Part shown: positions 9,273-17,849 of the stretch, in pieces
Position numbering within the stretch: position 1 is the stretch's first letter
Layout: the number at the start of each line of letters is the position of its first letter
NCBI GenBank assembly: GCA_016841825.1
Contig: JAENYK010000001.1
Coordinates: 186,001-250,000 of the forward strand
Direction of reading: 5' to 3'
Origin: Halothermothrix sp.
GTDB lineage: Bacteria; Bacillota; Halanaerobiia; DY22613
Length of the DNA stretch: 64,000 nt
The notes under the pieces: model-generated
Told to the model about the DNA's origin: nothing
Databases searched by the model: none
What the model saw: only the letters and a program-made list of their open reading frames with translations
Position numbers and translations under genes: made by a program

Positions 9273-10436
9273 TTAATTATTTAATAACTGATCCAATAAC
9301 TGTTGTGCTTCTGTATAATTTGGATTCATATGCAGTGCTGTGCGTAATGAATCTATCGCTGCACTGGTCATGTTCTGCTTAATAAAAGCTTTTGCCAGAT
9401 GAAAATGAGCTTTAGGATAATTCTTGTTCTTCTCAATCGCCAGTGTATACTGAGACATAGCCCGATAGTTATTACCTTGCTCTAAGTAAACATCCCCCAA
9501 AGCTATATAGGCATCTGCGTAGTTGGCATTGTATTCAATCGCCAGTTCATAATATTTGATCGCTTCCTCATAATTATCGTTATGAGTCTCAATCTCTCCC
9601 AAATAATAGTATGCCTGAAATAGATAAGGCTTGGCTTCAATGGTCTTTAAAAATTGGAATTTTGCTAAATCGTAGTTCTCCATGTTGTAATAAGTCAAAC
9701 CTAATTTTAAGGAGACTGCCACCAGATCAGAATTTAGTTCCAGTGTCTTCTTATAAAATTCAGCAGCTTCCTTCATCTCACCCATCACATATTTCAGATC
9801 ACCAAGGTTCTGATATACGCTGACATTGGTTGCATTATTCTCTAATGCTGTTTGTAAAGATGCATAGGCTTCTTCATATTTACCCATCTCTTTATAAACC
9901 AGGGCAAGATTCACATAACCTTCGATATATTTAGGATCTTGCATTAAAGCCAGCTTATATTCGGTAACTGCCTTCTCGAATTGTCCCATTCCCTGATAGG
10001 CTACTGCCATATCCTGATGAAAGACTGCACTGGTAATTCCCAGGTCATAAGCTTTCTCCAATTCAATCAAAGCCATATCAAGCATCGGGCTATCAAATTT
10101 GGAATCTTTGTTCAAATATAACTGCCCAACTCGCCAATGAAGATAACCAGAATCAAACCCTTCCTTCTGCATTGCAGCTAAAGTATCCTGTGTACCTTTT
10201 AGATCGTAAAGCTTAATATATGCTAAAGTCTTATAGTGATAAGCATCGTATAAATATTCGCCTTTACTACTAATTATCTGATCAAAATAAGTAATTGCTC
10301 CTGAATAATCCTGGCTCAGATAAGCCAGCATTCCCTGACTAAACGAATCATCTGCCAAAACCACAGGATTTACAAAACCAAAGAGTGAAATAACAACTAC
10401 AAGTACTATTACGAAAATCTGTAATCTCCTCAACAT
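9273..10436 (-). CDS. Secreted or membrane-tethered TPR-repeat protein
   Basis: This 387-aa protein has an N-terminal hydrophobic signal (residues 4-28, ending VVLA) and then about nine tetratricopeptide repeats to the C-terminus. Typical TPR spacing recurs, for example Y-x-N-L-A-L-V-Y-K-E-M-G-K-Y-E-E-A and A-x-F-H-L-A-K-A. TPRs mediate protein-protein contacts; the partner is unknown. It has its own strong terminator. It stands between patatin and the debranching enzyme and may be an envelope scaffold, but no specific function can be read. Confidence 0.85.
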   Translation of the reverse strand: MLRRLQIFVIVLVVVISLFGFVNPVVLADDSFSQGMLAYLSQDYSGAITYFDQIISSKGEYLYDAYHYKTLAYIKLYDLKGTQDTLAAMQKEGFDSGYLHWRVGQLYLNKDSKFDSPMLDMALIELEKAYDLGITSAVFHQDMAVAYQGMGQFEKAVTEYKLALMQDPKYIEGYVNLALVYKEMGKYEEAYASLQTALENNATNVSVYQNLGDLKYVMGEMKEAAEFYKKTLELNSDLVAVSLKLGLTYYNMENYDLAKFQFLKTIEAKPYLFQAYYYLGEIETHNDNYEEAIKYYELAIEYNANYADAYIALGDVYLEQGNNYRAMSQYTLAIEKNKNYPKAHFHLAKAFIKQNMTSAAIDSLRTALHMNPNYTEAQQLLDQLLNN

Positions 10437-10513
10437 GTCTACCTCCCTTTATAATTATTTATTGTCCTCTTCATATTATTTCGCTACCAATCAAAAAACT
10501 TCCTGCAAGCCAC

Positions 10514-12481
10514 TCAAGATATTAAGTCTTTTATTCTAAGGATCTCTCCAATACTCCAGGCCTGTGCATAGCAGCCCCGGTGATGATACGGGCGATTACC
10601 ATCAAAAATCTCACTAACTTGACCAATAGCTCCATCACTTTCCAGATGTGCCAATAGTGGCTGCAGTAATTTTGATATCTTTTCTTTCACATCAGTGCCA
10701 CGTGCATTCTCCACATACCATAATGCACCCAAGTATGGACCCATTAACCAACTCCAGACTGTCCCCTGATGATATGCCGCATCCCGCTGATATTGATCAC
10801 CACCATAATTTCCATGATATTTTAAATCTTTATCAGAAAGGCTACGCAGCCCCACTGGAGTCAGAAGATGTTCTTTAATTACTCCCAATACTCTGATACC
10901 GTCCGTAACATCCAATAATGGAAAAGGTAAGCTTAGAGCAAAAATCTGATTAGGGCGAATCGCTGAGTCTTTTCCCATATCTGTTACACAATCATACAGA
11001 TAGCCGCCCGCTTCATTCCAAAATACATCTCTAAAGTTTTTCAGAACCTTATCAGCTAACTCCTCATACTCCTCACTTGTTTCATCCTCACCGACCAGTT
11101 GACAAAAGAAGGAGATAATCTTTAGCGCATTATACCATAAGGCATTGATCTCTACAGCCTTTCCCTGGCGAGGAGTGACAACCCAGTCTCCAACCATGGC
11201 ATCCATCCAGGTTAACTGAACCCCCTCTTCACCCTGTGTTAATAAATAATCATCTGTCATTTTGATTCCCCAGAGGGTTCCTGTTTGATGTCTTAGAATC
11301 ATCTGCTTTAACAGCGAAAGATGTTCTTTAACAAATTCCAGGTCAACAGTCTTTAGAAAGTACTGATAGAATGCTATAAAAAACCACAAAGTAGCATCAA
11401 CAGTGTTATATTCAGGATCTTCTCCTTCATCAGGAAATCGATTGGGAATTAAACCATAATTAGAATATCTGATAAAGGTTTCTAAAATCTCTTTACCTTC
11501 TTTATACCTACCAGTAGCTAGAGTCAATCCTGGCAAAGCGATCATACTATCTCTCCCCCAATCGGTAAACCAGGGATAACCCGCTATCACTGTAGCTGTA
11601 TCAGATGACTCCCGATAAACCAAAAACTGATCAGCAGCTATCACTAGACGACGATTTTCCCAATCCTCTGCACCCGATAGCTGACAGATATGCATTATTC
11701 TCTCCTGTTCCTTTAAGTAAATCTGGTCTAAATCTGGCTCTTCCCGATACTTATTCAGGGTCGAAAAGACCACACCTACTCTCTGCCCAACCTGAAGATT
11801 AATGGTTAAATTACCCGGAACATAGTGGTCCTCAATTGAATTTAAACCACGATATTTTTCCAGGGGATAAAACAGATTTTTCTGCCAATGTGGGTTTGAA
11901 TTCCACTCACCTGTGCTGGTCAAATAAATAGGTGCTGCACCTGCAAAAGCAATAAAACTATACTGCATTCCCTGAACAGCCATATCCCATGGCCAGTCCG
12001 CAGCAGTCGTATGACCATGATAGTCACGATAGTTTAAAAAAGGCGTCAACTGTAAAGTCATAGTTCCTGAACCATCCACATATGTATATTCAACTATGGT
12101 GGTATTCTCCCCATAGCACATATAGACCTTCTTTTCCAGCAAACAACCATCCAACTCGTATGTGAATGTAGGATGGAAACTATAACTAAACTCAGCCAGA
12201 TAATTAAATCCCTGGGGGTACACACTATTCTCATAGATATTAGTTGCCAGCAAATATTCCCGACCAGAAATCAATACCTCTTCATCAAGTTTACCGACCA
12301 GCAGCAGTCGCTGCAGTGGTGGTTTAAGAGCAGCAATCAATAGACCGTGATACCCCCTGGTATTAGCTCCAACTAAAGAAGAACCCGCAAAACCACCAAC
12401 TCCATTAGTAATCAACCATTCCCGCCGGGAGAACTCATTTTCATTTCGTAATATTGAACCAGTGAGGCGAATTCGTTCCAT
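10514..12481 (-). CDS. Glycogen debranching enzyme (amylo-alpha-1,6-glucosidase, GH133)
   Basis: This 655-aa protein has the bacterial GDE layout. The N-terminal domain (~1-260) opens with EWLITNGVGGFAGSSL and TRGYHGLL. The (alpha/alpha)6 amylo-1,6-glucosidase domain (~280-650) carries WFTDWGRDSMIALPG, RFPDEGEDPEYNTVDATLWF and YHQGTVWSWLMGPYLGAL. It removes alpha-1,6-linked glucosyl residues from glycogen limit dextrins and so completes the breakdown side of this glycogen locus. The ATG follows AAGGAGG by 9 nt. A terminator-like hairpin upstream (12530-12558) separates it from the CBM gene, so it probably has its own promoter in the ~30-bp gap or is read by partial read-through. Confidence 0.9.
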   Translation of the reverse strand: MERIRLTGSILRNENEFSRREWLITNGVGGFAGSSLVGANTRGYHGLLIAALKPPLQRLLLVGKLDEEVLISGREYLLATNIYENSVYPQGFNYLAEFSYSFHPTFTYELDGCLLEKKVYMCYGENTTIVEYTYVDGSGTMTLQLTPFLNYRDYHGHTTAADWPWDMAVQGMQYSFIAFAGAAPIYLTSTGEWNSNPHWQKNLFYPLEKYRGLNSIEDHYVPGNLTINLQVGQRVGVVFSTLNKYREEPDLDQIYLKEQERIMHICQLSGAEDWENRRLVIAADQFLVYRESSDTATVIAGYPWFTDWGRDSMIALPGLTLATGRYKEGKEILETFIRYSNYGLIPNRFPDEGEDPEYNTVDATLWFFIAFYQYFLKTVDLEFVKEHLSLLKQMILRHQTGTLWGIKMTDDYLLTQGEEGVQLTWMDAMVGDWVVTPRQGKAVEINALWYNALKIISFFCQLVGEDETSEEYEELADKVLKNFRDVFWNEAGGYLYDCVTDMGKDSAIRPNQIFALSLPFPLLDVTDGIRVLGVIKEHLLTPVGLRSLSDKDLKYHGNYGGDQYQRDAAYHQGTVWSWLMGPYLGALWYVENARGTDVKEKISKLLQPLLAHLESDGAIGQVSEIFDGNRPYHHRGCYAQAWSIGEILRIKDLIS

Positions 12482-12529
12482 CCAATTGTACCTCCTTATT
12501 TAATCCATAATCAGCAGTTAGTATGTAAA

Positions 12530-12558
12530 AGAGCCTACCGGGTCTCCCGATAGACTCT
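12530..12558 (-). terminator. Likely terminator after the CBM gene
   Basis: The hairpin pairs completely only on the minus-strand RNA, where two U·G wobbles replace C/A mismatches of the plus strand. It is followed by TTTACATAC. A second small hairpin (GCGTAG/CTACGC, 12562-12575) precedes it. Confidence 0.55.
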
Positions 12559-12585
12559 GTTCGCGTAGAACTACGCCTTTAATTT

Positions 12586-12924
12586 TTAGTAGAGTTTACC
12601 ATTATGAATTTCAAAAGACCAGTTACGACCACTATTGTTATCCCAGTTTTCAGCATTGTCTTTAAAACAGAAATTAAATCGACTCTCTTCCTCAATTGCA
12701 AGATTTGATACAAAACTATTACCTTGACGATTCATCCTAATATCCATTACATTATCCCAGATCTGATTCTTGCCAAAACCCGCATGAAGGTATACTTCCT
12801 GTGCACCAGACTTTGCCAAAAGACCGTCGTACTTAATCTCTAACCTTTGACCGGCAATAATTGGAGTAGGTTGAACACTAATCCCCTGATCCATATGAGG
12901 ATCCAACTGCTGACCATTTTTCAT
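12586..12924 (-). CDS. Stand-alone starch-binding module protein (CBM25/CBM53-like)
   Basis: This protein of ~112 aa consists of a single beta-sandwich module. The C-terminal FKDNAENWDNNSGRNWSF segment (ORF residues ~89-106) is the hallmark of CBM25/CBM53 starch-binding domains. No catalytic domain and no signal peptide are present, so it should be cytoplasmic. I place the start at the ATG at 12924, ten nt after GGAGG, rather than the ATG at 12933, which would leave almost no spacing. It may tether or recruit enzymes to glycogen granules; this is inference from the module and from its neighbour, the debranching enzyme. Confidence 0.75.
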   Translation of the reverse strand: MKNGQQLDPHMDQGISVQPTPIIAGQRLEIKYDGLLAKSGAQEVYLHAGFGKNQIWDNVMDIRMNRQGNSFVSNLAIEEESRFNFCFKDNAENWDNNSGRNWSFEIHNGKLY

Positions 12925-12997
12925 AAAACCCATTCCTCCTTTTTAATGTTTTTGTGTTCCTACTATCTTAATATTTGAAAGAAGAATGGGTATTATA

Positions 12998-13939
12998 CTA
13001 AGTGTCAATTGAATCTTTTTTACTTTTTGCCCTGACAATTATCAGTAATACAAGACCCACAACAAAGATACCAAACCAGATAAATAAACGGTCTATAATC
13101 AGTGGAGCTTCTGCATCCATAGAAATTCTTAAATACGGAATAGTCGCAAACTCATCTGCATCTGCCTCAACGTTTAATACTTCTTCCTGAGTCTGACCTG
13201 CCGGAACTAACATATCTATTACTCTTGGAGAAAAACTGCTTACAGCTCCTCCGAATATCCAATCATCACCGGTCTCTCCGACATCCCGATAATAATTCGG
13301 CCCAAAAGAATCAAAGGCACCAACCAGAAGATAAAATTTGGCATCACTCAAATCTCCCAGAACTGATTTCTCAATCTCAATACGAATCGTCTTATCTTCA
13401 AGAGTTACAACTGCAGCCTCTAAATCAAAGGGATCTTCTGGGTCACTCCAGATAGATCTTTCTGCCTCTTCCCGATCTTCAGGTCGGAATACTTTAACCC
13501 ACCAACCAGTTATATGTAACATTACATCCCATGGAGCCTTCTGGTCAAATTTTACTTTAGCTCCTGGTCGAAATAGCTGACCACTACCTCCAGATTTATT
13601 ATCAAAATACAGTTCAATTAATGGATGACTGAAGTTATACTTAGAATTCCAGGGATTCCGGACCTCGTCAAAGACGAATTCCAGAGTATAATCACTCCCA
13701 TCTTCTACAATGGAAAAATAAGTAATATCAAATAACCCCTTATGTGGTTCAAATTGTTTATATTGAGGATATGTATAATATCCCGGACCCCAATCATCTC
13801 CTACAGGATCTACCATCTCAAATAAAACCTTTGGCATTACATCAATCTCATCAGCCTGAACGGTAAAACTCAGAAAAAGTAGAATAGAGATAATCGATAG
13901 AAGAATACTAATATGCACATCTTTGAGTATTTTTTTCAC
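12998..13939 (-). CDS. Membrane-anchored glucodextranase C-terminal-like protein 1
   Basis: This 313-aa protein has an N-terminal signal sequence (~8-29), a glucodextranase C-terminal-type domain (~38-245) and a C-terminal membrane helix (~283-303) with a basic tail. Domain landmarks are DPVGDDWGPGYYTYP, FSHPLIELYFDN and WWVKVF. The module occurs as a C-terminal unit of amylopullulanases and glucodextranases; here it has no catalytic partner. Topology suggests it is exposed outside the cell membrane and held by its tail. It starts at GTG 7 nt after GGGGAGG. A close relative lies directly upstream (14031-14987). Confidence 0.72.
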   Translation of the reverse strand: MKKILKDVHISILLSIISILLFLSFTVQADEIDVMPKVLFEMVDPVGDDWGPGYYTYPQYKQFEPHKGLFDITYFSIVEDGSDYTLEFVFDEVRNPWNSKYNFSHPLIELYFDNKSGGSGQLFRPGAKVKFDQKAPWDVMLHITGWWVKVFRPEDREEAERSIWSDPEDPFDLEAAVVTLEDKTIRIEIEKSVLGDLSDAKFYLLVGAFDSFGPNYYRDVGETGDDWIFGGAVSSFSPRVIDMLVPAGQTQEEVLNVEADADEFATIPYLRISMDAEAPLIIDRLFIWFGIFVVGLVLLIIVRAKSKKDSIDT

Positions 13940-14030
13940 CCTGGTTCCTCCCCTCTATCGGGTCTTAACCTAATCATTTCTTCATCCTTCAGGAAAATTC
14001 CTCTTTTTAGCTCCCAGGTCTGAAAAGAGA

Positions 14031-14987
14031 TCATTGACTACGAGTAAAGACGCCTCGTTTATGCCAGCCTAACCAAATCAACAGACAGATGATAAACGAA
14101 ACAAGATAAATAATAACTTTACGAACCGGATTGGGTTTTGAGACCGGCTCAACTACCGCCCGAACATGATTTGCAGGGTCATAGGAACCTAAAATTTTTT
14201 GCTGACTCCTCCCATCTGGTACTACCATATCAATTACATTGGGATTATAACCAGAGCCATCTCCACCTCCAAAATACCATTCACTAATCCCCTGTTCTAC
14301 AATTCGATAATGATCTGGTCCAAACCCATCATGACCACCCACCAACAGATAGTAAGAACCATCCTGCAGATCATCCAGATTAGTCCATTCACTAATAGGT
14401 AAAATTATCTGAATCGTTTTTTGATCTTCAAGAACTTTCGCTTCTCCTTCTGAATAAAAATCTGGTTCTTGAGTCACAGAATCATCACAATCAAAAAGAT
14501 AAATACCCCAACCTGTAACCTTTATCAGAGTATCCCAGGATGCCCGTGGACTAAATACAACCCGTGCCCCCGGATAAAAAGTATGGCGTTCTCCACCTGG
14601 ACGATGATCAATATAGATCTCAATTAATTGGTGACTAAATCCATTTGACCCTTTCCAGGGGTTTGTTATTTGACCAAAGGTAATCTGCAAACAGATCTGA
14701 TCTTCCCTTCCCAAAACCTTAAATCTTTCAATATCCAATAGTCCTTGATATGGAGCAAACTGGCTATTAGTAGGATACAGATAAGTTCCGGGTCCAAAAT
14801 CATCACCCTGAGGATCTTTCATATCCAGGATGGTGGTCCAGACAACTTCTCCTTCGCTTCTCATCTGTTCCTGTTCTTCTATTTCATTAGAATTATCATT
14901 TACAGCTTCACCTGTTGCCTGAATAGATAGAGTCAAACCCCAGATTAGGACAAAGATCAGGAGAATAATCCAGAATCTGCGTTTCAT
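14031..14987 (-). CDS. Membrane-anchored glucodextranase C-terminal-like protein 2
   Basis: This ~318-aa paralogue of the next gene has the same order: signal sequence (~5-27), glucodextranase-C-like domain with DPQGDDFGPGTYLYP and FSHQLIEIYIDHRPGG, and a C-terminal transmembrane helix ending in a basic tail. I prefer the ATG at 14987 (7 nt after AAGGTG) to the GTG codons just before it. It lies 45 nt downstream of hprK in the transcription direction and is probably cotranscribed with its twin. The tandem pair suggests gene duplication. A carbohydrate-binding or envelope-anchoring role is inferred from the module only. Confidence 0.72.
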   Translation of the reverse strand: MKRRFWIILLIFVLIWGLTLSIQATGEAVNDNSNEIEEQEQMRSEGEVVWTTILDMKDPQGDDFGPGTYLYPTNSQFAPYQGLLDIERFKVLGREDQICLQITFGQITNPWKGSNGFSHQLIEIYIDHRPGGERHTFYPGARVVFSPRASWDTLIKVTGWGIYLFDCDDSVTQEPDFYSEGEAKVLEDQKTIQIILPISEWTNLDDLQDGSYYLLVGGHDGFGPDHYRIVEQGISEWYFGGGDGSGYNPNVIDMVVPDGRSQQKILGSYDPANHVRAVVEPVSKPNPVRKVIIYLVSFIICLLIWLGWHKRGVFTRSQ

Positions 14988-15032
14988 CACCACTCACCTT
15001 CCAACCGAATTTTCTCCTTATTCGCGGGATTG

Positions 15033-15983
15033 TTACATCCAATCTAATAGTCCTTTCTGTTTACGTTTAATTTCTTCTTCCAATCTCTGAACGAATTGTC
15101 GTGCAGCATTGTAGCCCATAAACTGTAAACGATGATTCAATGCAGCAACTTCAATAATCGTAGGTAGATTTCTCCCAGGTCGTACCGGGATGATAACCTG
15201 TGGAATATCCAGACCTAATAATGAAGTAGTGTTAGTATCTAAACCTAATCGGTCATAATCATCACCTGGTCCACAGTTCCAATCCTGCAGCTTAACAGTC
15301 AGATGAATCTTCTGTTCTATTTTAACTGCTCCCGCGCCAAAGAGTGTCTTGACATCAATAATTCCAATACCCCGCAATTCCATATGATGTTGATTAAGTG
15401 GCAAAGCACAACCAACCAGGGTATTGGCTCCAATCTTTTTAATCATTACCAAATCATCTGCTACTAGCCTATGACATCGTTTCACCAATTCTAAAGCTGT
15501 TTCACTTTTGCCAATCCCACTCGTTCCTGTCAACAGCACTCCTATTCCATAGACTTCAACCAGGACACCATGAACTGTCTGCGATGGAGCCAACATTCGT
15601 TCAAGATAGCCAGTCATCTTACTCAAAAATTGAGTAGTAGCAATACTGGCCCGTAAGAGTGGAACTCCTGCTCTTTCAGCAAATTCAATCATTGGGTCAG
15701 GCGGGTTTAAGTTTCGGGTAATAATAACTCCCTTGAGGGGATAACTATAAAATTTTTCTAACCTTTCCCGACGGACACTGGCTGAAAGATTGTTCAAAAA
15801 ATTGGTCTCTGTTCTTCCAAACAGTTGTAATCTTTCGGGAGTAAAGTGTTCCCAATAACCAGCCAGTTCAATTCCCGGCCGTTTAATGTCTATTACAGAT
15901 AACTTCCGCTTTACTCCCTCTTGACCAGCCAAAATCTCCAATTTGAAATGCTCAAGTATATTTTCAATACTGATGCTCTGCAA
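15033..15983 (-). CDS. hprK: HPr kinase/phosphorylase
   Basis: This 316-aa protein has the N-terminal Hpr_kinase_N domain (~1-130) and the C-terminal kinase core. The core contains Walker A GTSGIGKS (153-160), H138, K159 and D176-D177, and then the HprK signature region ELRGIGIIDV. It phosphorylates Ser46 of HPr and dephosphorylates it, controlling carbon catabolite repression. The start is TTG 10 nt after AGGAG; the nearby ATG is out of frame. Its place next to glucokinase and the glycogen genes suits sugar-status control. No ptsH is in the window. Confidence 0.95.
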   Translation of the reverse strand: MQSISIENILEHFKLEILAGQEGVKRKLSVIDIKRPGIELAGYWEHFTPERLQLFGRTETNFLNNLSASVRRERLEKFYSYPLKGVIITRNLNPPDPMIEFAERAGVPLLRASIATTQFLSKMTGYLERMLAPSQTVHGVLVEVYGIGVLLTGTSGIGKSETALELVKRCHRLVADDLVMIKKIGANTLVGCALPLNQHHMELRGIGIIDVKTLFGAGAVKIEQKIHLTVKLQDWNCGPGDDYDRLGLDTNTTSLLGLDIPQVIIPVRPGRNLPTIIEVAALNHRLQFMGYNAARQFVQRLEEEIKRKQKGLLDWM

Positions 15984-16033
15984 ATGGTTTCATCTCCTGC
16001 TGTGTTTAATTGTCTCATCTTCAAACATGACAT

Positions 16034-16987
16034 CTATTTTAAAGCAACAGCTATAGCACCAAGAACTCCTACATCAGATCCCAACTTAGAAAAGGTAATC
16101 TCACATAACTTGCGTGGTGCCTCCAATGCCCGTTCTTCAACAGTCTGCAATATTCGATCAATAAATAGTTCCCCTGCCTTAGTTACACCACCACCCAGAA
16201 CAATCTTTTCGGGATTAAAAATATTAATCATATTTGCAATACCAATTCCAATATAGTTAGCAACTTTATCGACAATTTCCAGGGCTACCCGATCACCTTC
16301 CTGAGCAGCTCTGGTGACAACAGAGCCATCTATATCCTCAATCTTCTCAACCATCTCTCCTATTAGAGTATCAACTCCCCGTTCCACTGCTTCACGTCCA
16401 TAGCGTCCCAGAGCAGTACCTGAAGCCAGTGCTTCCAGACAACCACGATTTCCACATCCACAGACTGGCCCATCTGCCATAATAGTATGATGTCCGATCT
16501 CTCCAGCACTCTCACTAAATCCATGCAGTATCTGATTATTGATAATTACCCCACCACCAATACCAGTACTGATCGTCATATATATCATATTAGAACTACC
16601 TTTACCCGCACCAAAAGCATGTTCTGCAAGGGCAGCAGCATTGGCATCATTCTCTAACAAAACTGGTAATCCTAAAGCATCTGACATCATTTTAACGATT
16701 GGTACATTGTTCCATTTAAGATTAGGAGTAAAGAGAACAATTCCTTCTTTAATATTTAACGGTCCCGGAGAGCCTACTCCGATTCGGAGAACATCATCTT
16801 TTGAGACCTGTGCTTCATTCAAAACTTGCTCCACGGTGGTATTAATCCGTCTAACCACCTGCTCTGCCGGTTCATTAGCACCGGTTTCCACCCGTACTCT
16901 CTGTAGAATCTGCCCCTCTAGATCGGCCAGGGCGGTCAGAATCTTCGTACCACCTAAGTCCACACCAATTACATACTTCTTACCCAT
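16034..16987 (-). CDS. ROK-family glucokinase
   Basis: This 317-aa kinase has the phosphate-1 motif DLGGTKI near the N-terminus, ENDANAAALAE in the sugar site and the ROK zinc motif CGCGNRGCLEA. These mark a glucokinase of the ROK (repressor/ORF/kinase) family without a DNA-binding domain. It would convert glucose from glucoamylase and debranching activity into glucose-6-phosphate. The ATG follows GAGGAGG by 7 nt. It precedes hprK by 50 nt on the same strand. Other hexose specificities exist in ROK proteins but the glycogen context favours glucose. Confidence 0.9.
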   Translation of the reverse strand: MGKKYVIGVDLGGTKILTALADLEGQILQRVRVETGANEPAEQVVRRINTTVEQVLNEAQVSKDDVLRIGVGSPGPLNIKEGIVLFTPNLKWNNVPIVKMMSDALGLPVLLENDANAAALAEHAFGAGKGSSNMIYMTISTGIGGGVIINNQILHGFSESAGEIGHHTIMADGPVCGCGNRGCLEALASGTALGRYGREAVERGVDTLIGEMVEKIEDIDGSVVTRAAQEGDRVALEIVDKVANYIGIGIANMINIFNPEKIVLGGGVTKAGELFIDRILQTVEERALEAPRKLCEITFSKLGSDVGVLGAIAVALK

Positions 16988-17036
16988 TAATGTACCTCCT
17001 CATAATAAATATATTACATTAGACAAAAAACATACC

Positions 17037-17732
17037 TTATTCTATTTTGTACGGCGAAGAAAGTTCTTCTTTTATGCCATATTTTACCAACAAGTTATGG
17101 GTTGCATTATTTGATAAAATAGCTAAAAACCCAATAAAACTTACTGCAAAAGCTATACCTGCCGTAACCACACCCAGAGCAGTCAACAGGAGAAAAACGG
17201 CAAAAATTCCTCCACTATATAATAGGTTGTCCAAAACTAACAGTAAAGATTTTTTGAATATAACGAACAACTTATCCTCTGTCTGAACCAGCAGACTCCA
17301 GAAATAAAATTGACTCATAATAAAGTAAATAATTAAATAAACCCAGATTCCACTCAAATAAAGAAGTATTGTATTACCAAAGTTCAAGAAAAAAAACAGA
17401 TCTATCACAAGAATAATTAAAATCACTAAACTCAGCCAATAAGCAAACATTCCCCGAATAAATTTTTTCGCAAATCCCTGAAAATAATCTCTCAATTTAA
17501 CTTCTTGATGACAGATCAGTCTATAGGTTACATTAAAAGCAGACAGAGTTAATGGTCCAACAAAAAGTATATTCATCACTATAGGAAAGGGTTGTCTTAA
17601 AAAAATCCCCGCAACTCCCACATACATCAAAGGACCAACAATAAAAAACCAGATCAGACTCACTGCACCTAAAAAGAATAGATCTTTATAAAAATCTTTA
17701 AAACTTTTTTTTACTACTTGCCATGATGACAT
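17037..17732 (-). CDS. Polytopic membrane protein, DUF624-like
   Basis: This 231-aa protein has about five to six transmembrane helices separated by short loops. The layout and the KLRDYFQGFAKKFIRG loop are similar to the DUF624 (YesL-like) family, which is often found with carbohydrate genes and has no settled function. The family call is tentative. It precedes the glucokinase gene by 49 nt and could be the first gene of that unit. The ATG follows CGGAGG. Confidence 0.5.
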   Translation of the reverse strand: MSSWQVVKKSFKDFYKDLFFLGAVSLIWFFIVGPLMYVGVAGIFLRQPFPIVMNILFVGPLTLSAFNVTYRLICHQEVKLRDYFQGFAKKFIRGMFAYWLSLVILIILVIDLFFFLNFGNTILLYLSGIWVYLIIYFIMSQFYFWSLLVQTEDKLFVIFKKSLLLVLDNLLYSGGIFAVFLLLTALGVVTAGIAFAVSFIGFLAILSNNATHNLLVKYGIKEELSSPYKIE

Positions 17733-17810
17733 AATTACACCTCCGATAAATTCTATCTTTTATTATATCATTCGGTTTTTTTAAAGTAAAGATATGCATG
17801 TCAATGAGTA

Positions 17811-17839
17811 AGACGGTTATCCCCGGAAGATAACCGTCT
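17811..17839 (-). terminator. Hairpin downstream of bshA
   Basis: An 11-bp perfect stem (AGACGGTTATC / GATAACCGTCT) with a 7-nt loop lies 11 nt past the bshA stop. The minus-side tail (TACTCATTG) is poor in T, so termination is likely but not certain. Confidence 0.55.
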
Positions 17840-17849
17840 AATTTCATCA

